NCBI GenBank assembly: GCA_027604665.1
Contig: JADGIZ010000247.1
Span: 126-18,133, forward strand
Source of the DNA: Polyrhizophydium stewartii
Lineage: Eukaryota > Chytridiomycota > Chytridiomycetes > Rhizophydiales
Length of the DNA stretch: 18,008 bases
Reading direction: 5' to 3'
Positions 1-8,609 of the stretch are shown piece by piece. How positions within the stretch are numbered: the first letter of the stretch is position 1; the number at the start of each line of letters is the position of its first letter. A program made the translations under genes and the position numbers. Below the pieces are notes generated by a model that did no database searches, was not told the origin of the DNA, and saw nothing but the letters and a program-made list of their open reading frames with translations.

Positions 1-482
1 CTCGTGCCACCAGTCTTGCCAAAGGACTCGACGACGCGCCAAAGCATGCTGAAGCGCACGGATCCATGTCGTTCGAGCGTGCAACTGCGACAGCACTGCC
101 TCCCAGTGCGCCGGTGTCTCGTGCCACCAGTCTTGCCAAAGGACTCGACGACGCGCCAAAGCATGCTGAAGCGCACGGATCCATGTCGTTCGAGTACGCT
201 CAGTCGACTCCACTTCCTCCGAGTGCGCCGGTGTCTCGTGCCACCAGTCTTGCCAAAGGACTCGACGACGCGCCAAAGCATGCTGAAGCGCACGGATCCA
301 TGTCGTTCGAGTACGCACAGTCGACTCCACTCCCTCCAAGTACGCCGGTGTCTCGTGCTGCAAGCCTTGCCAAAGGACTCGACGACGCACCAAAGCATGC
401 CGAAGCGCACGGATCCATGTCGTACGAGCGTGCAACTGCGACCGCACTGTCTCCTAGTACGCCTGCATCTCGACCCATTTCC
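1..482 (+). repeat. 117-bp tandem repeat array, coding, in frame
   Basis: The GGATCC that precedes each unit falls at 60, 177, 294 and 411, giving an exact period of 117 bp (39 codons). Full units run 66..182, 183..299 and 300..416. A tail of another unit fills 1..65 and a decayed head follows from 417. The second half of each unit is nearly invariant. The first part has two versions: units 1 and 4 read ERATATAL, units 2 and 3 read EYAQSTPL. The array continues beyond the left edge. Confidence 0.95.
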
Positions 483-1837
483 AGACCCTCATCTTCAAAA
501 TCTCTGCAAGCATCAAGCTCTGTAAAGAATTTTAGTCGCTCGGCGAGCAGGACGTCAATCCATGGTGATTGCAATCGATTTTGCTGGCGGCAATTTCGAG
601 CCGTGCGCTGACCATTCTGTTTGACTGTCGTTCTGTATGCAACTATATTCCTCAAGATAACTCGCAACCAAATCAAAAACCAAAGACGGTCAACTCCGGC
701 TCCAAAGGCGGCTCTAATGCTAGCCTGACAAGGCCATTATCAGCATCTCAAGGCTCACTCAAACCTCAAAGAGAGTCTTTGGCTTCCCATGAGCCGCAGT
801 CCCAAGTAACGACGGCTCTGCAGCAATCCGCATCGAGAACTAGCCTTGGATCCGGCTCCAGATCCGCGAGTCGACGTGAGCTCGCCAAATCGGGCAGCAG
901 AGCGTCAATTTCCGAGAACCCCAAAACCAACCTTTCGAGGCCGCCGTCGACGCAGAGCCTGCGCGGCAAAGCCCTTGAAGCGCCGCGCTCTACAACCAGC
1001 CGCCCACCGTCGCGCACCACTAGCGCCAAGAGTCTCGGTGATTCAAACCTTGCATCAGCCCCTAGGCTTGCGTCGGGCAAGAGCGCAAGTCTTGAGAAGA
1101 TGACCGCGGTGTCTGGAGACGGCAACTCGCATCAAGCGCCGGGTCAAGGTGGCCCGCTGCAACCACAAGCAGCCCAAGCAGAAGGCGATTCTGCTCACCA
1201 TACGCCGGAAACAAGTCAGAGGGCAGATCGAAACGCTGCCGATCGCAGCCCAGATGCACACGAGCGGGATTCCGAGCGCAAGCCAGAGCCGATTGACTTT
1301 CAAGCGCCTGGTCCTGACCCTGCCAGCCTCATTTTGCCGGGGGATCAGACCGAGTTTGAGGCGGCCCTTGCTGAGCCAGAGACGGAAGGGCCGCCCGAGC
1401 CCATGATTGTGCCCGACACGCCAAAGCTCTCTGGCCCAGCTTCAACCAGCAAGCCGACGCGGCCCGTTGTCGGGGGACTGCCTCCGAACGACATTGTCGC
1501 GAGCTTGCGCGAGACGTCGAGCGGCAGCGATGTTGTGCGGACGCACTCTTCGCGCCGCAACGGGTACCGCGTCAAGGAGCGTGCCATCCGCAACATCGTC
1601 GAAGACGAGGACAAGGAAGACGGCAGTGCCGTGCCTATTGTTCCATTGCCCAAGCGCGGAAGCACGCGCCGGCGGACGCGCAGCAACGAGCCTGGCACTG
1701 GCACTTCAGAGACCGTCGACGGGCACCTGGCGCCGCACCCGCCGCCGCTTCCCAAGAATGGGTCGCCGTTGGCTCAAAAGAGAAGCGAGCATCACGCCGA
1801 CGTGCACTCAGATGCGCACGCCGACGCGAGTGCCTAA
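1..1837 (+). CDS. Ser/Arg/Pro-rich low-complexity protein with 39-residue tandem repeats (5' end missing)
   Basis: Not recognised as a known family. The reading frame is already open at position 3, so the start lies left of the window. I join 3..564 to 657..1837 through an inferred intron at 565..656 (donor GTGATT, a CTGAC branch-like motif, acceptor CTCAAG). The two frames differ, and the join keeps phase (phase 1, new codon GAT), giving 580 residues in the window before TAA. The N-terminal part is made of 39-residue repeats with a constant half (SRATSLAKGLDDAPKHAEAH). After the intron come degenerate motifs such as SRPPS..SLRG, SASRTSL and SRPPSRTTSAKSL, then an acidic/proline-rich stretch and a basic segment around RRNGYRVKERAIRNI followed by RRRTR. 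It has no membrane segment and looks mostly disordered. A cytoskeletal or scaffold role is possible, but nothing in the sequence proves one. Confidence 0.7.
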
Positions 1838-1915
1838 GATCGACAGCATCAACAGATCCACAAAGTTTTTGAGTGCCAACCGATTCTGTAATACATTCTT
1901 CACGTTTGTGTGGGA

Positions 1916-2629
1916 TCAGTATGCCGTGCCAGCAGAAGGTCCACCGCGGCCGCGGCCGCGGCCCCGACCACGGCCCCGGCCCCCGACGCGATGACCAGGG
2001 ACGCCGTAGAGGGGTAGGGCATTCCAGCGCTCGGGGTGAACGGCCGCGCCTTGCTTTGGCGGGCGACGCTTGAGGGTGCCTGCCGCGATCTGGCGCTCGA
2101 TGCGGCGGCGGCGCATCGACCAGCGAGCGTGCCGCCGGGCGGGATCGTGCGTCTGCGGCCTGCCCTTGGCATCGACGACCTTGCCCTTTGAGTCGACCAA
2201 GACGAGCCGACGGGAGCTGTGAGGCACAGGCTCGCGGGCGGCCGCGACAATGGCCGCCGGAGTCGTTGCCGCGGCTGCGGCCATGGCGAGCACTCGCTCA
2301 TGCTCCTCGCTGCGCGTGCTGTCAGCAGGCGCCAGGGCGAGCGTCCGCCGCGCCGTGCATCGTCGGACGACTCACTCGTCTACCTCGTAGACACGAGGGT
2401 CTGCGACAACCAGGTCCTCCTCTGGCGCCTCGATGGCGATGTGGGCAGGCGCGGCGCTTGCGAACAGGCGGAACAGGCCGCCGGTGACTGTGTCTGGGGG
2501 GCCGTCGATATCCATGCCTGCCGCGGCGGGCTCGCTGTCTGGGCTGCTCACATCGAAGCCCATGAGGACGTCGAGCCGCTCGAGCGCCCACCGCGCCTGC
2601 TCAGCGTCGATCGGCGCGCAGTCGTCCAT
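1916..2629 (-). CDS. Unrecognised two-exon protein with acidic N-terminus and Arg/Gly-rich tail
   Basis: I do not recognise this protein. On the minus strand, exon 1 (2629..2376) starts at ATG in MDDCAPIDAEQARWALERL. A strong GTGAGT donor follows at 2375, a GCTGAC branch motif at about 2326..2321 and a GCAG acceptor ending at 2310. Exon 2 runs 2309..1916. Phase is kept (phase 2) and the product is 215 residues. The N-terminal 85 residues are acidic and possibly helical. An Ala-rich linker follows, then a basic block (RRHARWSMRRRRIERQIAAG) and a C-terminal run of seven GR/RG dipeptides, as in RNA-binding or nucleolar proteins. The join changes the reading frame, so neither exon frame alone shows the whole protein. 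It ends 78 bp from the convergent gene on the left and starts 210 bp from a divergent zinc-finger gene. A nucleic-acid role is only inferred from composition. Confidence 0.6.
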
Positions 2630-2839
2630 GTCTGGGAAAGAGCGGCTGCCCGCTGCTGTGCCGAGGCCGCCCGCAGCTGAATGCGGCCGGACCAGTAAAC
2701 CACGGGCTCTGCCTCTTGGCGGCCGTCGCGCGGGTACCGCCGCCTCCGCGCCTGATGCTGGGTCGGCTCACCGGCATGGAGCCGACGTGGATCGCAGCCC
2801 GGCACGCCGCGCGACGAGCATCTCGAACTTTGGCCGGCA
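2630..2839. promoter_or_regulatory. Divergent intergenic region (gene 2 / CCCH gene)
   Basis: These 210 bp separate two divergent start codons, so they should hold the 5'UTRs and promoters of both genes. I see no TATA box and no clear palindrome; the stretch is simply GC-rich. Confidence 0.5.
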
Positions 2840-3610
2840 ATGTCGTCGACAGACGACGCCGCATCGGCCACGCACAAGCCCGAGGGGTCTGAGCCCACGG
2901 CGCCTGGGCCTGCACCCGCGGCACCCACAACACAGGACACAGACTCTGCCAAAGAAGTGCGTGCTGTGTCCGAGAAGCGCCCACGGAGCGACGACTCGGA
3001 TGCCGAAGGCGCGGGGGCCTTTGAGGTCGTCATTGACGTCGTGGGCGAGCAGCCCACGGTGGTCGAGCGGACCAGCCAGCAGGCGGAGGCGCCCACCTGC
3101 ATGCGTGCCAGCGCGCCGCCGCCAAAGTCCCGCCGGGTGGACGGGGCGATGCTGGCGCGGTGCCGCTTCTTCCCGAGCTGCGCTCGCCCGGACTGCCCGT
3201 ATGTGCATCCGACGAAGCCTTGCCGGCACGGCGACGCTTGCCCTGGCCCTCAAGCGTGCCTGTTCGTCCACCCGCATGACGCCCATCCGTTGCCACACAC
3301 GGCGCTTGGAGAGTGGCACACAAGCGGTGCTTCCGCCGCGCACGTTGGGCCTGCGAGACCATGCAGATACGGCGCCGCTTGCGCACGGCCCGACTGCCAT
3401 TTCACGCATCCAACGGCCGGCGCTTGCAGATACGGTGTCGCCTGCGCAAGGCCCGACTGCCGGTTCACTCATCCAGCTCGGCGGTCGTTCAGTAACATGT
3501 CGCTGCGCGCGACCACTGCCAGCGAGTCCCCGCGCCAGCACCGAAGCGAACGAGCATTCGCGCTCGCCGACGGCGAGGTGGAGCGGATCGTGCCTGGATC
3601 CGAACTCTGA
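2840..3610 (+). CDS. CCCH zinc-finger protein with four Nab2/ZC3H14-type fingers
   Basis: An intronless 256-residue protein. The first 100 residues are disordered (Ala/Pro/Ser/Asp-rich, with KRPRSDDSD resembling a short nuclear signal). Four fingers of spacing CX5CX4-5CX3H follow: C108-C114-C119-H123, C128-C134-C140-H144, C175-C181-C186-H190 and C196-C202-C207-H211. This spacing is typical of the Nab2/ZC3H14 family, which binds polyadenosine RNA and acts in nuclear mRNA poly(A) control and export. Fingers 3 and 4 are near copies (CRYGAACARPDC and CRYGVACARPDC). The protein is shorter than Nab2 (about 500 residues), has fewer fingers, and shows no N-terminal PWI-like domain or RGG region. It may be a reduced relative or a separate CX5C-finger protein. 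A poly(A)-binding role is inferred from the fingers. The start is the first ATG of this frame that leaves room for the divergent neighbour. Confidence 0.8.
   Translation: MSSTDDAASATHKPEGSEPTAPGPAPAAPTTQDTDSAKEVRAVSEKRPRSDDSDAEGAGAFEVVIDVVGEQPTVVERTSQQAEAPTCMRASAPPPKSRRVDGAMLARCRFFPSCARPDCPYVHPTKPCRHGDACPGPQACLFVHPHDAHPLPHTALGEWHTSGASAAHVGPARPCRYGAACARPDCHFTHPTAGACRYGVACARPDCRFTHPARRSFSNMSLRATTASESPRQHRSERAFALADGEVERIVPGSEL
3362..3487 (+). repeat. 63-bp coding duplication (zinc fingers 3 and 4)
   Basis: Units 3362..3424 and 3425..3487 each encode 21 residues beginning CRYG and are strongly similar in DNA, including third positions. This points to a recent in-frame tandem duplication of one finger. 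Confidence 0.8.
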
Positions 3611-3765
3611 CGCCAGCGCACGGCAACCAACTCTTGGACACCTGCTCGGCAGAATATATATTTTGATCTGGCAAAAAGGGGAGGGAGTTGAAGGAGGAAA
3701 GGCAAGGCCGGCGTGGGAATGAATGTGCGGGGGGGGGGGTGCAAGGGGTGCAGGATCTAGACAGG
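3611..3765. other. Convergent 3' intergenic region with AT-rich patch and G11 tract
   Basis: This lies between the zinc-finger stop and the Rrb1 stop. It has a short AT-rich patch (ATATATATTTTG, about 3654..3665) that may serve 3' processing of the plus-strand gene. It also has a run of 11 G at 3729..3739, which is C11 in the 3'UTR of Rrb1. No gene is visible here. Confidence 0.6.
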
Positions 3766-5852
3766 TCACGAGTTGATGGTCTTGAAGATGTTGAAGCCAT
3801 CAAATGCCGTGCTGAGCAGGGTGCCTGGGATTTGCCTGTGCCAGTGGACCTCCTTGATGTTGTGCTGGCCTTGGTGGATGAACAGCAGTTGCGGCGGCAC
3901 CTCGACCTTTTCGCCTGACGCACCGGTGGCAATGACGGGCTCTTCCTCCTGGTCGCGCTCGAGGGCAAGATCCCAGATGGTGATCTGGTCATCGGCGCCG
4001 GAGACGGCGAGCATGGACGACTCGGTCGGGTGCCAGTCGACCGACGTGACCGGACCTTGGTGCCACTTGAAGCTGGCCGACGGCGCCGGCTTGCCCTGGC
4101 TCGACGGCCAGGTGCGCAGGTCCCAGATGCTGAAAGCACCCGACTCTGCGCCCGAGGCGAGGACATGGTCCGAGAACTTGAGTCTGGCAGGTGTCGCAGA
4201 AACGCATGCAGCGAGGCCGTGTCAGCAAGTCGCATCCAGGGCAAGACGTGCATGCAAAAGTAGAGCAAGGACAGTCGGGGCTTGTCTCGACAAAAAATAG
4301 TGCAACACTGGGTATGATCAAGCGCCAGTGCGGCGTGGAGATGTCGATGTTTGCTTTTGCTAACCAGGCATCGGCCATAGCACGAGGCAAGGGGAAACGC
4401 CTCGGCAGCACAGAGAGCCAGCAGCGGAGAGGACATGCGGCAAGAAATCGAGGGATGCGCCGCGGTCGCGAGCGCAGCGACACCGACCCACCTATTCCAG
4501 CTGATGACATTCACGTCCGAGTCGTGCGCCGTGACCGTGAGCTTGGGCCGTTTCTTGTCGCGGGCATCCCAGATGCGGATCGTGCGGTCCGCAGATGCTG
4601 ACGCGAACACGTTGGGCTGCGAAGGCGACCACTGGATGTCTTCAACCGAGGAGGTGTGTCCCGTAAAGGCCGTCGCGTCCGTGGCAAACGCTGCGGGCGT
4701 CTTGGTGGTCAGGAAAATGCGGTTGCGGCAGTCGCCCGTGAGCAGGTGGCCTGTCTGGAGATGAGACCAGTCTATCGCGTAGCCCTCGGTCTTGCCGTGC
4801 TGCGTCACAGTGTGCATTGGCGCCAAAGCGTTGTTGGGGATCAAGCCGGGTGTGTCAAGCGACTGGATGTGCTGCGTCAGATCGTAGATATGGACCTTGC
4901 CCGTGTCGGCCATTGTGGCGGCAACGTGGACCTCGGGGTGCGGCATGAGGCGGATGCGGTTGATGCCGCCGGCATGCGAGATGGTCTTGAACTCGAGGAT
5001 CGGGTCTTCGTCAAGGTCGTCGTCGTCGTCGTCGTCATCGTCGTCCATGTCGCCATCGTGCTTTGTCTTGTGGAGAGACGACATCTTCATGACGTAGATC
5101 CTGTTCAACGACGCCTCGCTGGCTTGCGAGCCCGCGACGACGTATGCAGTCATGGGGAACTGATGTTCCGTCGGAGCGATCAAGGAAGCGGGGCGGCCGA
5201 TCCAGCGCACGCGAGTCAGCAGCAGCGGCGGCATCATGTCGAGGAGCGGCAGCGTGCATCAAGACCTCACCGTGGTGCGGCCAGCGCCGAGGTTGTCGCG
5301 TGCAACGTCAAAGCTGAGGCAAGGCCACTCGACGTGCATCGCGTGCAGCATCTCGTACGTGGACTGGTCGGCGACAAGAACCTCGCCCTCGTCGAGCTTC
5401 TGGCCCGGCAGGTACACCTGCACGTCCTTTTCTGCGTCGTCGTCGTCCTCGTCGTCCTGCTCCATGGCTGCACAGAAAAAAAAATAAGTGGGTCCACAGC
5501 AGAGGCGGGCGGGGTGCGGCGGGCGAGGGTCAGCAGGCGGCCGGCGGGCTCCGCGTCGGGTGCACGCCCATGCCCAAGCACTTCGCCGGCAGTACGCACC
5601 CTCATCCTCATCGTCGCTGTCCGGCGCGATCACGACCTCGCCCTCGTCGTCGTCGTCAATCTCGTCCTCCCATGCGTCCTCGAACTCGCCCATGTCCTCG
5701 ACATCCGCGGCATCGTGCTTCGCAGCGGAGCCAGCCGTCTGCGCAGCGCCAGACCGCGCATCCTTGCGGGGCGACTCCTCGGTGTCCACAACGTCCATCT
5801 CGGCGTCCGACGCGACGGCAGCGGCGGCGGGCGTGTTCTTGCGCTTGCCCAT
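3766..5852 (-). CDS. RRB1: Rrb1/GRWD1-type WD40 ribosome assembly factor
   Basis: Glutamate-rich WD-repeat protein. In yeast, Rrb1 is the nuclear chaperone of ribosomal protein Rpl3 needed for 60S subunit assembly. The model has four exons: 5852..5600, 5467..5271, 5159..4492 and 4183..3766. Phases are kept at every join and the product is 511 residues, in the usual range (about 450-510). The N-terminus is acidic (EDEIDDDDEGE; later a run of ten Asp). A CAF1C/histone-binding-like segment follows (VYLPGQKLDEGEVL, STYEMLHAMHVEWPCLSFD), then FPMTAYVVAGSQAS. WD repeats include SADRTIRIWDARDKKRPKL, HDSDVNVISWNR joined to LKFSDHVLASG, and GADDQITIWDLALERD. The C-terminus QIPGTLLSTAFDGFNIFKT matches the family end. 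Introns are 132, 111 and 308 bp; each has CTGAC. The 80 bp upstream of nothing but the PhzF stop suggest a compact promoter at 5853..5932. Confidence 0.95.
5016..5045 (-). repeat. Trinucleotide run encoding ten consecutive Asp in Rrb1
   Basis: Ten GAC/GAT codons in a row sit in exon 3 of the Rrb1 gene, just after HGDM. Acidic linkers at this place are normal for GRWD1/Rrb1, but the nearly pure GAC tract is a likely length-variable microsatellite. Confidence 0.85.
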
Positions 5853-5932
5853 CGTGGTTTGGTTGCGGCCGGAAAAGAAAAAAACGGCTTCTTCATTTCA
5901 GCCTCGAGCCTGGCGGGATCTGGTGCTGCCGC

Positions 5933-7092
5933 TCACAGAAACAGCGTGCCCTGCGACACCGTCACGGCGTCGCCCGACAGGCGCACGATGCCGTTGTCGA
6001 CATCGTGGACGACGCCGAGATCGCCGCCGCGCGGGCTGGGCTGGAGTGCGCGGAACTCGTTCCGGCCCAGCTTCTGCGACCAGTAGCGGGCGGCAACGCA
6101 GTGAGCGCTGCCGCACACGGGGTCCTCGGGCACTCCCACAAGCGGAGCGAACATGCGCGACTCAAAGTCGAACCCGCCATTGGCTGCCTTGTCGCCAATG
6201 GTCGTGATGACTGTCGCGCGGACGTCAATCTCCTCGAGAAGCCGTTGGCTGGGATTGATCTTCGCCATGGTTGTGCCGGCCGCGACAACGTCAATCTCAA
6301 CGAGCATGCCCCAGTCGCCAGTCGCGTGGTAGATGATGTGCTCCGGCGCGATGCCGATGGCGCGTGCAACCACCTCGCGGCTGATCTTGGGGTTGGGGGC
6401 GACGTGCGAGTCGGGGAACGCCATCTCCAGACGCGAGGTCAAGGCAGGCTCGTTGGACGACAGATGCTTGACAACAAGCTCGCCGGACAGCGTCTGGAAG
6501 CGCAGCGGGCCGGCACCGCGCTGCTCGGGCGTCATGCGCGAGAACAGCACATGCGACGTCGCCAACGTCGCATGGCCGCACAGCGGCACTTCAACAGCCG
6601 GCGTAAACCAGCGCAGCTTGAACTCGTGCGTGCTGTCTGCCGAGACAGGCACCGCAAAGGCCGTTTCGGAGAGATTGAACTCGCTGATGTTGGTGAGGTG
6701 CAACAGTCAGCAGAGTCACGAGCGTCAGCTGCCGCGGCGGCATCGGCGATCCCTGTCGCCGCAAGCAGGCGGGGAAGAGACCGAGCCAGCGGCCGCAGGA
6801 TGCGCAGCACGCAGCCAGTCAGACGCACGCGGCGATCTTGAGCAGCATGGCGTCGTCGAAGAAGGCGTCGAGGACGATGACGGCGGCGGGGTTGCCCGCG
6901 AACGGCTTGGTGGTGAAGGCATCGACGACGGTCTGTGCTCGTGCCAAGGCGGCCGCCGTGCCGCAGCGCCGGGAAGCCGCAGCCAGCGGCAGAGGCAGCG
7001 GCAGCATCGCGGCGGCAGCAGGCGGTCAGCATGTGGGTTCTGGCGTGCGGGCCTGTGCGGGCACGCACAAACGAGAGGGCCTGGCGGGTCAT
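5933..7092 (-). CDS. PhzF-family (phenazine biosynthesis-like) isomerase/epimerase
   Basis: PhzF-fold proteins share a diaminopimelate-epimerase-like double barrel. Most fungal members have no known substrate. The model has three exons: 7092..7069, 6932..6829 and 6683..5933, giving 292 residues, the normal family length. Exon 1 encodes only MTRQALSF, begins in a GCCACCATGA context and ends at a GTGCGT donor. The join gives the family's N-terminal strand (SFTVVDAFTTKPFAGNPAAV). The second intron rejoins LKIAA with EFNLSETAF, which carries Glu49, equivalent to the catalytic Glu of PhzF. Other landmarks are PLCGHATLATSH, GDWGMLVE and EDPVCGSAHCVAARYW. The introns are 136 and 145 bp with TGCTGAC branch motifs. 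The gene diverges from a VOC-type gene across a very short shared region. Family assignment is firm; the reaction is unknown. Confidence 0.92.
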
Positions 7093-7172
7093 GGTGGCGG
7101 TTGGCTGAATCAAGCCGGGGACGGCCTTGCCTTAAATATCCCGAGCTTACGTAAATTCTCCGTCCACAGGAT
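7093..7172. promoter_or_regulatory. Shared divergent promoter PhzF/VOC with TTACGTAA palindrome
   Basis: The start codons are only 80 bp apart (125 bp if the VOC gene begins at 7218). A TTAAATAT sequence at 7133..7140 is TATA-like on the minus strand, about 40 bp before the PhzF ATG. A perfect 8-bp palindrome, TTACGTAA, lies at 7147..7154. TTACGTAA is the preferred site of Pap1/Yap-type fungal bZIP regulators of oxidative and electrophile stress. Use of this site here is inference. Confidence 0.55.
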
Positions 7173-7880
7173 ATGAGTCGACGCCGTGGCGACATCGGAC
7201 ATCGGAGGCTTCTGGTGATGGCTGCCCTGGTGTTTGTCAGCGACAACCCCGCTGCGTGGACCGCCGCCGGGTTTGCCGTCACGGAGACGGCGTACGGGCC
7301 CGCGGCCGTGTTCGCCAACGGCGCGGTGGTGCTCGGGGCGGCCGGCCCGCCGCGCATGGTGCTCGGCTCGGATGCATCGAAGCTCGAGGCACCTCAGCAT
7401 CCCAACGGCGCCGGGCGCCTGTCGCGCATCGGGGTGCACGTGCGGTCAGGCGTCGACGTCGCTGCCGCGGCGGCCGAGCTGTCGGCGCTTCACGGCCTGG
7501 CGCCGGTCGCGGCTGCGCCGGGTGTCGTGTCGGTGGGCAGTCGCAGCATGACGTTCCTGCGACATCCAGAGTCCAACACCATCGTCGAGCTCCTGAGCGG
7601 CCGCGCTGGAGATGTGCCCGGCGGCGTCTCGACGGCACTGTGGGGGCTGATCATCACCATGGCGGACATGCCGCGGGCCCTGAGCATTGCGACCAACGCT
7701 GGACTGCTCGCCGCCCCAGCACGCCCGCTGAAGCAGGACGTCTCGCGGCCCGATCGGGCAAGTGACCCAAAGTTCATTGCGACGCTGCGCGCCGAGGACA
7801 TGTTCGCCCTGAAGCTGGCGCTTGTTGGCAAGATGACCGGCCCCGCTGGCACACGCGGCGGTCTCGGCTCCAAGCTGTGA
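7173..7880 (+). CDS. VOC superfamily (glyoxalase-like) protein
   Basis: A single-exon gene of 235 residues from the first ATG. An in-frame ATG at 7218 gives 220 residues and fits better, because the fold begins at once after it (MAALVFVSDNPAAWTAAGF). The first beta-alpha-beta part has FVSDNPAAW..AGF, VFANGAVVLGAAGPP and MVLG. The second has RIGVHVRSGVDVAAAAAEL, a strand at GVVSVGSRSMTFLRHPES and the typical NTIVELLSG end. About 80 further residues follow, rich in Ala and Leu, without an obvious domain. VOC proteins are metal-dependent lyases, dioxygenases or resistance proteins. I cannot place a full metal triad, so catalysis is uncertain. It is divergent from PhzF and convergent with AK6, whose stop is 38 bp away, so the two transcripts must overlap at their 3' ends. 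Confidence 0.72.
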   Translation: MSRRRGDIGHRRLLVMAALVFVSDNPAAWTAAGFAVTETAYGPAAVFANGAVVLGAAGPPRMVLGSDASKLEAPQHPNGAGRLSRIGVHVRSGVDVAAAAAELSALHGLAPVAAAPGVVSVGSRSMTFLRHPESNTIVELLSGRAGDVPGGVSTALWGLIITMADMPRALSIATNAGLLAAPARPLKQDVSRPDRASDPKFIATLRAEDMFALKLALVGKMTGPAGTRGGLGSKL

Positions 7881-7918
7881 TGAAATGGAGTAGAACAGAC
7901 GCAGATTTGGACGCATGT

Positions 7919-8609
7919 CTATGCGTGCTGGGCAATGAAGGTGTCGACCCACTGCTCGATGCGGTTGACGTTCTCCTCCATCTCGTCCACGGTGCTGCTC
8001 TGCAGCGTGACGACGATGCTGTGGTCGTACGAGTCGTGCGCCTCTTCGAGCACAACCTGCATGATCTCGCACTCGACGTTCTCTTGGATCTTCTTCTCCG
8101 AGTAGCCTCTGCGCACCGCAGCATCGGTCAGCACGCAGCGTGCGCAATCCAGGGCAAACACGCTTTCGGCTAACCTCTTCTCGAGCCGGTCGTACAGCAC
8201 GTCGTTGGGGCACGTCAGCACAACGACGAGGTCGAACCAGCGCTCGGGGAAGAAGTCGCAGCCGTGGTGGTCGACAATGACGCCGCCCGGCGCCAGGACG
8301 TCCTCAAGCTCGTCGACGACCTGCGGATGCGCGCGTACCCGTCAGCGACATTCAGCTGTGGATCCGCAAGCGCGCGAGCGCACGTCGCTGTGCCCATGCA
8401 CGCACCCTGTCCTCGTCAATAAGGAACGACTGGAACTCCTCGTCGAAGCCGTCGTGCAGGCCCTTTTCCTTGACGAGCTTGCCGACCTCGATGTGTGTCA
8501 TCCCCGTTGCGAGCGCAACCATCTCGCACGTCGTCGTCTTGCCGGTGCCGGGCGTGCCCGTGACGAGGACGTTTGGCCGCCGCCGCGGCGGGTGCTGTGG
8601 TGCCTCCAT
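7919..8609 (-). CDS. FAP7: Adenylate kinase 6 / Fap7-type NTPase
   Basis: AK6 (hCINAP, yeast Fap7) is a small nuclear adenylate kinase/ATPase that works with Rps14 in final maturation of 18S rRNA and the 40S subunit. The model has three exons: 8609..8406, 8320..8175 and 8108..7919, giving 179 residues (human 172, yeast 197). The Walker A loop GTPGTGKTT is at 18-26. GLHDGFDEEFQSFLIDEDR joins VVDELED across intron 1. The family signature VIVDHHGCDFFPERW is at 82-96. RLEKR joins GYSEKKIQENVECEIMQVV across intron 2. Introns are 85 and 66 bp. The second uses an unusual GTTAGC donor but has GTGCTGACC before its acceptor. All joins restore continuous alignment with human AK6. It diverges from the GT32 gene across 160 bp. 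Confidence 0.95.

Noticed and set aside
1..482. CRISPR-like or transposon-end reading of the 117-bp repeats
   Set aside because: The repeats are directly adjacent, have no unique spacers, and keep a reading frame as a multiple of three inside a eukaryotic coding region.
2433..3722. Plus-strand ORF of 429 codons overlapping the zinc-finger gene
   Set aside because: It is the +1 shadow of the CCCH gene and is Arg/Pro/Ala-rich without any domain. The CCCH frame shows clear fingers.
4184..4491. snoRNA in the Rrb1 intron
   Set aside because: I could not find a paired C (RUGAUGA) and D (CUGA) box or a convincing H/ACA arrangement by eye. It is left only as a question for small-RNA data.
3489..5237. 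Continuous 582-codon minus-strand ORF taken as one protein
   Set aside because: Only its first part is Rrb1 exon 3. After the SWNR residues it runs through the intron and then a wrong frame of exon 4, shown by loss of WD40 similarity.
4656..6086. Long plus-strand ORF of 476 codons
   Set aside because: It is antisense to Rrb1 exons, whose protein matches a known family through four phase-consistent exons. Long antisense frames are common in GC-rich coding DNA.
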